This document shows, in pieces, positions 45,198-53,171 of a DNA stretch of 56,347 nucleotides. Under the pieces are notes generated by a model that worked only from the letters and a program-made list of their open reading frames with translations, ran no database searches and had not been told where the DNA came from. The position numbers and the translations under genes are program-made. This DNA comes from Agromyces seonyuensis. GTDB lineage: Bacteria > Actinomycetota > Actinomycetes > Actinomycetales > Microbacteriaceae. The stretch covers positions 1 through 56,347 of the forward strand of contig NZ_WSTA01000015.1 of the NCBI RefSeq assembly GCF_009789225.1, read 5' to 3'. Within the stretch, counting starts at the first letter, position 1. Each line of letters starts with the position of its first letter.

Positions 45198-46892
45198 ATG
45201 GGACTCCGCGACGCAGCCCGCACCGCCTGGGGCGGGGTGCGCGGGGTCTTCCGCAAGGAGACCATCGGCAAGGATGCCGTCGCCGGCGTCGTGCTCGGCG
45301 TCGAGGCGATCCCGGACGGACTCGCGAGCGGACTGCTCGCGGGGCTGAACCCGCTCGCGGGCGTCTACGCCTACCTGTTCGGCCTGCTCGGCGCGACGTG
45401 GTTCACGAGCAGCACGCTCATGGCCGTGCAGGCGACGAGCGCGATGTCGCTCGTCATCGCCGACACCGGCATCGGCGCGGGGCCGGACCCGGCGGGCGCG
45501 CTCGTCGTGCTCGGGCTGCTCACCGGGCTCGTGATGATCATCGCGGGCGTGCTCGGCGGGGGCCGGCTGCTGCGGTTCGTGCCGACGGCCGTCATGACGG
45601 GGTTCGTCACCGCCGTCGGGGTCAACATCGTGCTCGGCCAGCTCGCGAACTTCACCGGCGCCGAGGGCGAGGGCGGCAACCGGCTCACGCGCTCCGTCGA
45701 CCTGATTCTGCACGTCGGCCGCTTCGACTGGCCGACGGTGCTCGTCGGTGCAGTCACGGCGGGCTTGGTCGTCTGGCTCACCCGCAGCCGGCTGCGCTCG
45801 CTCGGGCTCGTCGTCGCGGTCGTGACCGGCTCGGCGCTCACGGCGGCACTCGACGCGTGGGCGGGCACGTCGATCGCCGTCGTGCAGGACGTCGCCCCGG
45901 TCGCGCCCGGTCTGCCCGGCCCCGTGCTGCCGGATCTCTCGCGCTGGTTCGACCTGCTGCTGCCCGCGCTCTCGCTCTCCTTCGTCGCGCTCATCCAGGG
46001 GGCGGCCGTCTCGGACGCGCTGCCGAACCCGGACGGCCGGCGCAGCGACGCCTCGCGCGACTTCGTCGGGCAGGGCGCGGGCAGCGTCCTCGCCGGGCTC
46101 TTCCAGGGGATGCCCGTCGGGGGCACCATGTCCGGCTCCTCGATCGTCGCCGCGGCGGGCGCCCGCACGAAGCTCGCGCTCTTCATCGCCGCGGGCACCA
46201 TGGCGACGTTGCTCCTCGTGGCATCCGGCCTCGTCGCCTACGTGGCGATGCCCGCGCTCGCAGCGCTCCTCATCGTCGTCGGGATCAGCTCGATCAAGCC
46301 GGCGCGCATCCGTTCGGTGCTGGGCACGGGACCGTTCCAGACGGCCGTGATGGCGGTGACGTTCGTGCTCACCCTCGTCATCCCGCTGCAGTTCGCGGTC
46401 CTCGTCGGCGTCGGCCTCGGCATCCTGCTCTTCGTCGCCGAGCAGTCGAACGGGTTGCGCGTGCGCCAGCTCGATCTCGGCGGCGATGGTCGGCTCCGCG
46501 AACGCGCGCCGGATCCCGAACTGCCCGCCCGCACCGTCGTCGTGCTCCAGCCCTACGGCAGCCTCTTCTTCGCGAGCGCGCCGGTCTTCGAGCGCGCCCT
46601 GCCCGCGTTCACCCCGACGACGACGCGGTCGGTCGTCATCGTGCGGCTCCGCGGCGTCGAGCAGATCGGGCTCTCCCTCGTCGGCGTGCTCCGACGCTAC
46701 GCGCACGAGCTCGCCGACCGCGACAGCCGACTGGTCCTCGTGGTGAGCGAGGAGAAGGTGCTCGCCCAGCTCGACGCGGGCGGGCTGTTGGCCGAACTCG
46801 GACCCGAGGGCCTCGTTCGCAGCGGCGAATGGGTCACCGAGGGCGTGCGACGCGCCTATGCCGAAGCGAGCGAGTGGGTCGAGCGGGGGTGA
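45198..46892 (+). CDS. SulP-family anion transporter with degenerate STAS-like tail, copy 1
   Basis: This 564-aa protein has about 11-13 hydrophobic helices. The SulP signature region is visible as VAGVVLGVEAIPDGLASGLLAG near the start (canonical SulP reads GLTVGVVAIPQGMAYA). A LPNPDGRRSDASRDFVGQGAGSV segment in the middle corresponds to the canonical substrate loop. The last 130 residues look like a STAS domain. SulP members carry sulfate, bicarbonate or other anions. Placement 51 nt after an alkylsulfatase suggests sulfate. GGAGG lies before the ATG. It is convergent with the lacI gene, 10 nt away. Confidence 0.9.
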   Translation: MGLRDAARTAWGGVRGVFRKETIGKDAVAGVVLGVEAIPDGLASGLLAGLNPLAGVYAYLFGLLGATWFTSSTLMAVQATSAMSLVIADTGIGAGPDPAGALVVLGLLTGLVMIIAGVLGGGRLLRFVPTAVMTGFVTAVGVNIVLGQLANFTGAEGEGGNRLTRSVDLILHVGRFDWPTVLVGAVTAGLVVWLTRSRLRSLGLVVAVVTGSALTAALDAWAGTSIAVVQDVAPVAPGLPGPVLPDLSRWFDLLLPALSLSFVALIQGAAVSDALPNPDGRRSDASRDFVGQGAGSVLAGLFQGMPVGGTMSGSSIVAAAGARTKLALFIAAGTMATLLLVASGLVAYVAMPALAALLIVVGISSIKPARIRSVLGTGPFQTAVMAVTFVLTLVIPLQFAVLVGVGLGILLFVAEQSNGLRVRQLDLGGDGRLRERAPDPELPARTVVVLQPYGSLFFASAPVFERALPAFTPTTTRSVVIVRLRGVEQIGLSLVGVLRRYAHELADRDSRLVLVVSEEKVLAQLDAGGLLAELGPEGLVRSGEWVTEGVRRAYAEASEWVERG

Positions 46893-46902
46893 GCGTGCGC
46901 GC

Positions 46903-47937
46903 TCAGGCGAGCGCCGGCCCCGGGAGCTCGCCGGAACCGCGGACGATCAACCTCGGCGGGATGCGGATGCACTCGATCGGCTCCTCTGCCCCGCCCACGC
47001 GGCGGAACAGCAACTCGGCGGCGATACGGCCCATCTCCGCCGGCGCCTGCGCGACCACCGTCACCGCGGGGTCGAGCACGTCGGCGAGTTCGAAATCGTC
47101 GAACCCGACGAAGGCGAGCGGCGCGCGCGAGGCGTGCGCCTTCAGGTGGCGGAGCATGCGGATGCTCCACCGGTTGTTCCCCGTGATCAGGGCCGTCGGC
47201 GGGTCCGTCTGATCGAGCACACCCCCGATGACGTCGTCGAGGCCGTCGGCGGTCGGCGCCGCCAGACGGACCAGCCGATCGTCGGGTTCCAGACCCGCCT
47301 CGCGGAGCGCGCGCGAATACCCGGCCAGCCGCTCGGTCGCGGTGAAGACCCCGGGGTCGTCGCCGAAGAACGCGATGCGGCGATGGCCGTTCGCGACGAG
47401 ATGGGCCGTGGCCGCCGCAGCACCGCCGACGTTGTCGGCGAGCACGGTGTCGGCGTCGACGCCGGGGACGGGGCGGTCGACGAACACGATCGCCCGCCCG
47501 GCGGCCGCCTCGCGCTGCAGGAGCCCGGGCTCCGTCCCCGCTGCGGGGGCGACGATGAGGCCGTCGACGCCTCGCGACGTGAACGCATCGACGATCGTCT
47601 GCGAGTGCGCCGGGTCGCCGTTCGAGCTGGCGATGAGCAGGAGCGAGCCGTGGGCGAGCGCGACGTCCTCGACGGCTCTCGCGAGCGTCGAGTAGAACGG
47701 GTCGGACTGGTCCTCGAAGATCAGGCCGATCGTGGCGGCCGTGCCTTGCCTGAGCTGCCGGGCCGCGTCGTTCCGGCGGAACCCGAGCTGCTCGATCGCG
47801 GCTTTGACCGCGGCGACGGTGTCCGTGCTCACGTACCCCTCGGCGTTCACCACTCGGGACACCGTCTTGAGGCTGACTCCGGCGGCCGCGGCGACGTCGC
47901 TCATGGTCGGTCGCGCAGGTGTCGAAGGTCCGCTCAT
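46903..47937 (-). CDS. LacI-family transcriptional regulator
   Basis: This 344-aa regulator has the LacI helix-turn-helix and hinge at residues 12-60 (SDVAAAAGVSLKTVSRVVNAEG then the VSTDTVAAVKAAI helix). A periplasmic-binding-protein-like sensor domain follows (from TIGLIFEDQSDPFY) that should bind a sugar effector. ATG 47937 is preferred; on the minus strand a TACCGT box ends seven bases before it and no ribosome binding site is evident, so the message is probably leaderless. The gene is divergent from the secreted discoidin gene; a perfect LacI-type operator lies between them, so control of that gene is inferred. The effector is unknown. Confidence 0.93.
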   Translation of the reverse strand: MSGPSTPARPTMSDVAAAAGVSLKTVSRVVNAEGYVSTDTVAAVKAAIEQLGFRRNDAARQLRQGTAATIGLIFEDQSDPFYSTLARAVEDVALAHGSLLLIASSNGDPAHSQTIVDAFTSRGVDGLIVAPAAGTEPGLLQREAAAGRAIVFVDRPVPGVDADTVLADNVGGAAAATAHLVANGHRRIAFFGDDPGVFTATERLAGYSRALREAGLEPDDRLVRLAAPTADGLDDVIGGVLDQTDPPTALITGNNRWSIRMLRHLKAHASRAPLAFVGFDDFELADVLDPAVTVVAQAPAEMGRIAAELLFRRVGGAEEPIECIRIPPRLIVRGSGELPGPALA

Positions 47938-47944
47938 CGAAGCC

Positions 47945-47950
47945 ACGGTA
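47945..47950 (-). promoter_or_regulatory. Possible -10 box (TACCGT) for leaderless lacI-type gene
   Basis: On the minus strand TACCGT ends seven bases before the ATG at 47937. The geometry is close to that at rlmN and rlmG. Confidence 0.4.
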
Positions 47951-48024
47951 GTGGTCCGTGCCGCTCCGAGGAACCGCCCGGTAGACACCGGCATCGAAAT
48001 GCGGTTAGCATCGCCAGCATCGTC

Positions 48025-48038
48025 TGACAGCGTTGTCA
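48025..48038. promoter_or_regulatory. LacI-type operator (TGACAGCGTTGTCA)
   Basis: A 14-bp palindrome with central CG that fits the general LacI-family operator form TGNNANCGNTNNCA at every fixed position. It lies 87 nt upstream of the lacI start on one side and 61 nt upstream of the discoidin gene start on the other. It is the only such site I saw in the 162-bp intergenic region. Confidence 0.75.
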
Positions 48039-48099
48039 TATCCAGTGCGCAACTCGCTGTCGGCAGCCCGATCACCCGCTCGCCGAAGGAGTCGACACA

Positions 48100-51000
48100 G
48101 TGGAAGCCCTCGAATCACGACCTCCCGCACGGAGGGCGACCTGGAAGTCCCGCCCGCTGGCGGCCGCGCTCGCGGCCGGCATCGGCATCTCGGCCCTCTC
48201 GCTCTCGCCGGTCGCACCGGCGACCGCCGCCCCGGCGGTCGGGACGACCGCCGCCGAGTACGGTGCACCGGACGAGATCGCCGCCGACTACTACGGTGCG
48301 CTGCTGCGCCACACCCGATGGGTGAACGGGGTCTGGGACTCCGCCCGCGGCGCCTACGAGCTGAAGGACTTCAACTTCGCGGTGGTGCTCGGCAACGCCG
48401 TGCTCCTCACCTACGGCGACTACGACGAGTCCGTCGCCGGCATCCCCGAGTCGGAGCTCCGCGCGAAGACCATCGCCACGATCCGCCACTACGCGGCGAA
48501 CAACCGCCTCGTCGACCCGAACGGCGTCTGGGGCAAGAAGCTCTTCTGGGACTCCACGTTCCAGTCGTACTTCCTCGACGCGGGACGCCTCATGTGGGAC
48601 GAGCTCGATCCCGTCACGCAGCGCAACCTCACGACGATCGCCACCGGCCAGTCCGCGTACGCGTCCGACCTCGACCACGGCCGCGATCCACTCTCGGGCA
48701 GCTGGACCGCGGACTGGCCGACCGGCAAGCACATCGGCGACACCGCGCAGGAGGAGGCCGGCGTCTACACCCAGGCGCTCGCGCCCGGGCTCGCGTGGGC
48801 TCCGGGGGATGCGGACGCCTCGCGCTGGGCCGAGCAGCTCGCCGACTGGGGACGCAACGCCGCCGGCCAGCCGACCGCCGACCTCAACAACCCCGCGATC
48901 GTGGCCGGGAAGCCCATCTCGAGCAACACGATGCAGACGATCTACGACACGTACCTCGTCGAGAACCACGGGTCGTTCGGTCCCCACTACCAGTCGGACA
49001 TCTGGCGCTCGGGCGGGCGCAACGCCATCCAGTTCATCCTCAACGACCGGCCGCTGCCCGAGATCCTCACCCACCAGCCGAACTCCGCCGAGCTCTGGGA
49101 ATCGATCAAGCTCGTCATGTCGAACCAGGGCGAGCCGTTCATGCCGATGGTCGCCGACCGCGAGTTCCTCTACGGCCGCGACGTGCTGCCGATCGCCTTC
49201 CTCGGCCAAGTGCTGCGCGACCCCGACGCGGCGCGTGCCGAGGCCAACCTCGCCGCCGCGCTCGAGGACTACCAGGCCTACGCGCCCGTCGACCGGCTGA
49301 CCAAGTTCTCGGGCGAGCCGAAGTACGAGCCCGAGGCCCGTGCCGAGATCGCCATCTCCTACCTGCTCCACGTCCACGCCGACGAGTCCGCGGACGGCCC
49401 CGTCGTCCCGACCGAGCAGGACGTGTTCTTCGAGCGGCTCGCAGGGGTGCGCGACTTCGGCGCCGGCCCCGGGCTCACCCTCCAGCAGTCTTCGAACGCC
49501 TGGGCCGCGGCCTCGAGCCGGAAGGGCTTCGTGAAGTTCCCCTGGGTGCCCGCCCACGATTCGTGGCTCTTCGGCGTCTCGGGTTCGACGCCGTTCCTCT
49601 ACCCGGACACGGGGGCGACCGTCGACGACCGCGAGACCGCGACGTACACGGAACCCCGAGACGGGTTCGAGGGCACGGCGTCGATGTTCCGCCTCGGCGG
49701 CGACCACGCCGGCCAGGTCACCCTGCCGACGGGCGGCGCGGTCTACGCCTCCTCCGGCGCGGGCGCCGACGACGGCACCGTGGAGGTGCGCAACCTCGAC
49801 ATGGGCGGCTACGCCGGACTCGACGGTTCCCGCACCTACGCGACCGCCGACGGCGAGGTCACCGAGGCGCTTCCCGTGGAGCGGCCCGCCGACCCCGCCG
49901 ACGTCAAGGCGGCGCGCCTCGACGAGCTGGAGTTCGCTCCCGTCGACGCCCGGTACGTCCGCGTCCAGGGGCAGCAGGGCAACGCCCGCTACGGCTACTC
50001 CATGTACTCCCTGCACGTCTACGGCGCCGACCCGGCGACCCCGACCGACCTCGCGGCGGGCGCCTCGGCGACCGCGTCGAGCGAGGATGCCGGTGCCGGC
50101 CGCACGGCCGCACGAGTGACCGACGCCGACCCGAACAGCCGCTGGGCGGTCGCGACCGGTGAGCGGACGCGCGCCGACTCGTGGATCCAGGTGGACCTGG
50201 GAGGCGAGCGCTCGGTCGGCGCCGTCCGGGTGGCCTGGGAGGCGAGCGCGGGAGAGCGCTACCTCGTCCAGACCTCCGTCGACGGCACGACGTGGACGAC
50301 CCGCGCCGCCTACAACGGCGCGGCCGACGCGAACGTCGCGCGGATGGACACGATCGACCTCGCCGCAGCGGGGACGACCGCCCCGGTGACGACCCGCTAC
50401 GTGCGGATGCAGGGCGTCCAGGGGGCACCGACCTACGGCTACTCGCTGTACCACTTCCGCGCGTTCACGCCGCAGGGCACCGACGCGGCGGCGGGCCGGC
50501 CCGCGACGGCGTCCAGCACCGAGAGCGGCCGCACCGCGAGCGCGGTCACCGACGGCCAGGCGGGCACCCGTTGGGCGGTCTCGCGCGACGACCGCACCCG
50601 CGCCGACTCGTGGATCCAGGTCGACCTCGGCGCCCCGACGGCGATCGCCCAGGTGCAGCTCGGCTGGGAGGCGGCCGCCGGCCGCGAGTACCGCATCCAG
50701 ACCTCGCTCGACGGCGTGGCCTGGACGGATGCCGCGAGCTACCGCTACACCGGCGACCGGGTCCTCGAGACCGACGGGTCGTGGCTCAACGTCGAGGGCG
50801 AGGCGGGCTTCGTCGTCCGCGGCTCGGATGCCCCGATCACGGTCTCGCGGGAGGGCGACGCGCACCGCGTGCGGCTCGCCGACCGCGCCGACTCGCCGTT
50901 CCTGGTGGAGATGGTTCCCGGCGACGCCGCCGCGACGGCGGCGCAGCAGCAGCGCGCGGTGCCCACGACGGATCGCCCCGGCGTCGTCGCGAGCCTGCTC

Positions 51001-52299
51001 GATGGCTACCTCTCGCTCTTCAACCTCACGGACGAGGACGCGGACGTCACGGTCACGGTGCCCTACTCCGGCGACGCCGTCGGGCTCTTCGAGGGATCGC
51101 AGCGACTCGGGGAGTCGTCCTCGAGCCTGACCGTCACGGTGCCGGCGAACACCGCGCAGGTGCTCGCCCCGCGAGCCACCGTGCCCGCCGCGGCCGCCGC
51201 AGCCGGGGCGCTCACGGTCGAGGTCCTCGACGGTCGCGACCTGCGGCTCGCCGCGACGACGCCGACGAGCGTGGACGTGCGCAACGCCGAGAGCGGGGAG
51301 ACCCGCACCGTCGCGCTCGACGGCACGCCGAACGCGGTGCCGGTCCGCTTCCTCGGGGCGACGCCGTTCCCGGTGCAGGACCTCGCGCTCAGCACCCTCA
51401 CGTTCCCCGCATCGGTGCTGCCGGCCGGAATGTCGTCGCCGAAGTCGGCGGTCGACGGCGATCTCGCGACCACCTGGACCCCCGGTCCGGACGGTCGGAT
51501 GGTGACCGACCTCGGCGCCCCGCGCGAGATCGGCTCGGTGCTCGCGGTCTGGGACGGTGCGGATGCGCCGTCGGCCACCGTGTCCGTGAGCGACGACGGG
51601 GTGACGTTCCGCGAGGTCGGCACCCCGACCGCCGGCAGTTCGGTCGCGGTGGGCGATCACGCGCGGTACGTCGCGCTGTCGACCGACTGGTCCGAGGGCG
51701 ATGCCGGCCTGGCCGCGCTCCAGGTGCTCCCGACGGCCGACGGCACGCGACCCGAGGCGACGCTCGTCTCGCCGACCACGGCCGGCCCCTTCCGGGGTCT
51801 GCAGGTGCAGGTGGATGCCGCCGACGAGGTCGGCCTGCGGCGGATCGTGGCGAACGTCTACCGCGGTTCGACGCTCGTGAAGAGCACGCAGACGGCGCTG
51901 CACGGTGCGCGCTCGGGGTCGCACAGCGCGACGGTGGACCTGCCGTCGGGCGACTACACCGTGAAGTACAACGCGGAGGACCTCTCGGGCAACATCTCGA
52001 AGACCGGCACGTTCGCGTTCACGGTCGACGCGACCGCTCCGACCGCGACGGTGAAGGAGGGCGCCTCCTTCACCGCGGGCACGGCCGCGGGGTACGACAA
52101 GGTCAGCTTCAAGCTCTTCGACGCGCAGAAGATCGACAAGGTGTCGATCAACGGAGTCGTGAAGGACCTGACGAACGACGCGTGGTCCGACGTGAACTTC
52201 ATCGCGCCCGGCGTGTTCGGTGCGGTCCGCGGCGAGAACACCCTCGTGGTCTTCGACGTGGCGGGCAACAGCACCACGGTCCGCTTCACGCTGAACTGA
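48100..52299 (+). CDS. Secreted 1399-aa multi-domain protein with discoidin (F5/8 type C) modules
   Basis: A signal peptide spans about 1-44 (basic start, hydrophobic core, ATAAPAV cleavage region). Residues 45-440 are an alpha-rich catalytic-looking domain, possibly a toroid of the lyase or hydrolase type, with no family I can name. Residues 490-600 are beta-rich. Two discoidin modules follow (about 608-770 and 795-885, WIQVDLG in each), then WLNVEGEAGFVVRG at about 895, which looks like the resumed beta-sandwich. A third discoidin-like module is at 1098-1212 and Ig-like domains at 1220-1399. Discoidin modules bind glycans, so a polysaccharide-degrading role is inferred. GTG 48100 has AAGGAG nine bases upstream. 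Control by the divergent LacI regulator is likely. Confidence 0.82.
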   Translation: MEALESRPPARRATWKSRPLAAALAAGIGISALSLSPVAPATAAPAVGTTAAEYGAPDEIAADYYGALLRHTRWVNGVWDSARGAYELKDFNFAVVLGNAVLLTYGDYDESVAGIPESELRAKTIATIRHYAANNRLVDPNGVWGKKLFWDSTFQSYFLDAGRLMWDELDPVTQRNLTTIATGQSAYASDLDHGRDPLSGSWTADWPTGKHIGDTAQEEAGVYTQALAPGLAWAPGDADASRWAEQLADWGRNAAGQPTADLNNPAIVAGKPISSNTMQTIYDTYLVENHGSFGPHYQSDIWRSGGRNAIQFILNDRPLPEILTHQPNSAELWESIKLVMSNQGEPFMPMVADREFLYGRDVLPIAFLGQVLRDPDAARAEANLAAALEDYQAYAPVDRLTKFSGEPKYEPEARAEIAISYLLHVHADESADGPVVPTEQDVFFERLAGVRDFGAGPGLTLQQSSNAWAAASSRKGFVKFPWVPAHDSWLFGVSGSTPFLYPDTGATVDDRETATYTEPRDGFEGTASMFRLGGDHAGQVTLPTGGAVYASSGAGADDGTVEVRNLDMGGYAGLDGSRTYATADGEVTEALPVERPADPADVKAARLDELEFAPVDARYVRVQGQQGNARYGYSMYSLHVYGADPATPTDLAAGASATASSEDAGAGRTAARVTDADPNSRWAVATGERTRADSWIQVDLGGERSVGAVRVAWEASAGERYLVQTSVDGTTWTTRAAYNGAADANVARMDTIDLAAAGTTAPVTTRYVRMQGVQGAPTYGYSLYHFRAFTPQGTDAAAGRPATASSTESGRTASAVTDGQAGTRWAVSRDDRTRADSWIQVDLGAPTAIAQVQLGWEAAAGREYRIQTSLDGVAWTDAASYRYTGDRVLETDGSWLNVEGEAGFVVRGSDAPITVSREGDAHRVRLADRADSPFLVEMVPGDAAATAAQQQRAVPTTDRPGVVASLLDGYLSLFNLTDEDADVTVTVPYSGDAVGLFEGSQRLGESSSSLTVTVPANTAQVLAPRATVPAAAAAAGALTVEVLDGRDLRLAATTPTSVDVRNAESGETRTVALDGTPNAVPVRFLGATPFPVQDLALSTLTFPASVLPAGMSSPKSAVDGDLATTWTPGPDGRMVTDLGAPREIGSVLAVWDGADAPSATVSVSDDGVTFREVGTPTAGSSVAVGDHARYVALSTDWSEGDAGLAALQVLPTADGTRPEATLVSPTTAGPFRGLQVQVDAADEVGLRRIVANVYRGSTLVKSTQTALHGARSGSHSATVDLPSGDYTVKYNAEDLSGNISKTGTFAFTVDATAPTATVKEGASFTAGTAAGYDKVSFKLFDAQKIDKVSINGVVKDLTNDAWSDVNFIAPGVFGAVRGENTLVVFDVAGNSTTVRFTLN

Positions 52300-52326
52300 T
52301 CCGGCCCGGCCGCCGAGGCCGTTCGC

Positions 52327-52373
52327 ACCGCGACGCGGCGTCCACCCCGAACGGGTGGGCGCCGCGTCGCGGT
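52327..52373 (+). terminator. Very strong hairpin terminator after the discoidin gene
   Basis: ACCGCGACGCGGCG plus TCCACCC (52327-52347) pairs with GGGTGGG plus CGCCGCGTCGCGGT (52353-52373): a 21-bp stem with one G-T pair and a CGAAC loop, 28 nt past the stop codon. No clear U tract. Confidence 0.8.
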
Positions 52374-52425
52374 CGAGGATGACCGTGCTGGCGCGCCGCG
52401 ACGACGGGCGGCCCCGCCGATGCGG

Positions 52426-52431
52426 CAGGCT
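52426..52431 (+). promoter_or_regulatory. Possible -10 box (CAGGCT) before the GAP gene
   Basis: CAGGCT is one base off TANNNT and lies five bases before GTG 52437. It may mark another leaderless start. Weak. Confidence 0.25.
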
Positions 52432-52436
52432 CGGAG

Positions 52437-53171
52437 GTGGGGGAGCCGACGGCGGTGCGCGACGCGCACCTCCACGGCACGAGCGGAACGGGGTGGGCGT
52501 TGGGCGAAGTGATCGGGGGCATCCTGCCCTACGCACTCGGGGTGGCGATCAGTCCGATCCCGATCATCGCGGCGATCCTGATGCTGCTCTCGCCGCAGGC
52601 GAAGGGCACGAGCGTCGGGTTCCTGTTCGGCTGGCTGGCGGGCATCGTCGTCGCGCTGACCGCGTTCATCCTCCTCGCCGCGGTCATCCCGGACGGTGAC
52701 CCGGATGCCTCGCAGCCGATCGCCGGCACGATCAAGCTCCTGCTCGGCGTCGCCCTGCTCCTCCTCGCCTGGCGGCAGTGGCGAGGGCGCCCGAAGGCGG
52801 GCGAGGCACCGGAGCTGCCCGGCTGGATGTCCGCGATCGATCAGATGCGCGCCGGGCGCGGGTTCGGCCTCGCCTTCGTCCTAGCGGCGGTGAACCCGAA
52901 GAACTTGCTGCTCGCCGCCGGCGCGGGCGTCGAGATCGGCACGGCCGAGCTTCCGGTCGCGCAGGTCGTCGTCGCGGCGCTCGTGTTCGTCGTCATCGCC
53001 GCGATCACCGTGGCGGGGCCCGTGATCGCCTATCTCGTGGCATCCGAGCGGCTCGCAGGACCGCTCGAGTCGTTGCGGGCCTGGTTGGTGGCGAACAACG
53101 CGACGATCATGACGATCCTGCTGCTCGTCATCGGCGTCGTACTGGTCGGCAAGGGAATCGCGGCGTTCTGA
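52437..53171 (+). CDS. GAP-family (Sap, sulfolipid-1-addressing-like) membrane protein
   Basis: This 244-aa protein has six hydrophobic helices. GGILPYALGVAISPIPIIAA near the N terminus is the family hallmark shared with LysE-like exporters, and LAAVNPKNLLLAAGAGVEIG marks the second half repeat. Relatives export lipids or small solutes; a mycobacterial member is tied to surface glycolipid transport. The outermost start, GTG 52437, is listed; GTG 52455 and TTG 52500 are in-frame alternatives, and homologues often begin near the MGEVIGG sequence at 52500. It shares one base with the start of the SulP gene downstream, so both are probably one transcript. Confidence 0.82.
   Translation: MGEPTAVRDAHLHGTSGTGWALGEVIGGILPYALGVAISPIPIIAAILMLLSPQAKGTSVGFLFGWLAGIVVALTAFILLAAVIPDGDPDASQPIAGTIKLLLGVALLLLAWRQWRGRPKAGEAPELPGWMSAIDQMRAGRGFGLAFVLAAVNPKNLLLAAGAGVEIGTAELPVAQVVVAALVFVVIAAITVAGPVIAYLVASERLAGPLESLRAWLVANNATIMTILLLVIGVVLVGKGIAAF

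Noticed and set aside
41757-46706. A 1649-codon minus-strand open frame opposite the ClC, alkylsulfatase and SulP genes
   Set aside because: It spans three well-supported plus-strand genes and the gaps between them, with an Arg/Asp/Glu/His-rich translation typical of antisense frames at high GC.
46891-46904. A small hairpin GAGCG-TGCG-CGCTC between the SulP and lacI stop codons
   Set aside because: The stem is only 5 bp and overlaps both stops. This is too weak to call a terminator in such GC-rich DNA.
48115-52536. A 1473-codon minus-strand open frame opposite the discoidin gene
   Set aside because: Composition is Arg/Gly/Val-rich without domains, while the plus-strand frame has a signal peptide, discoidin modules and a ribosome binding site.
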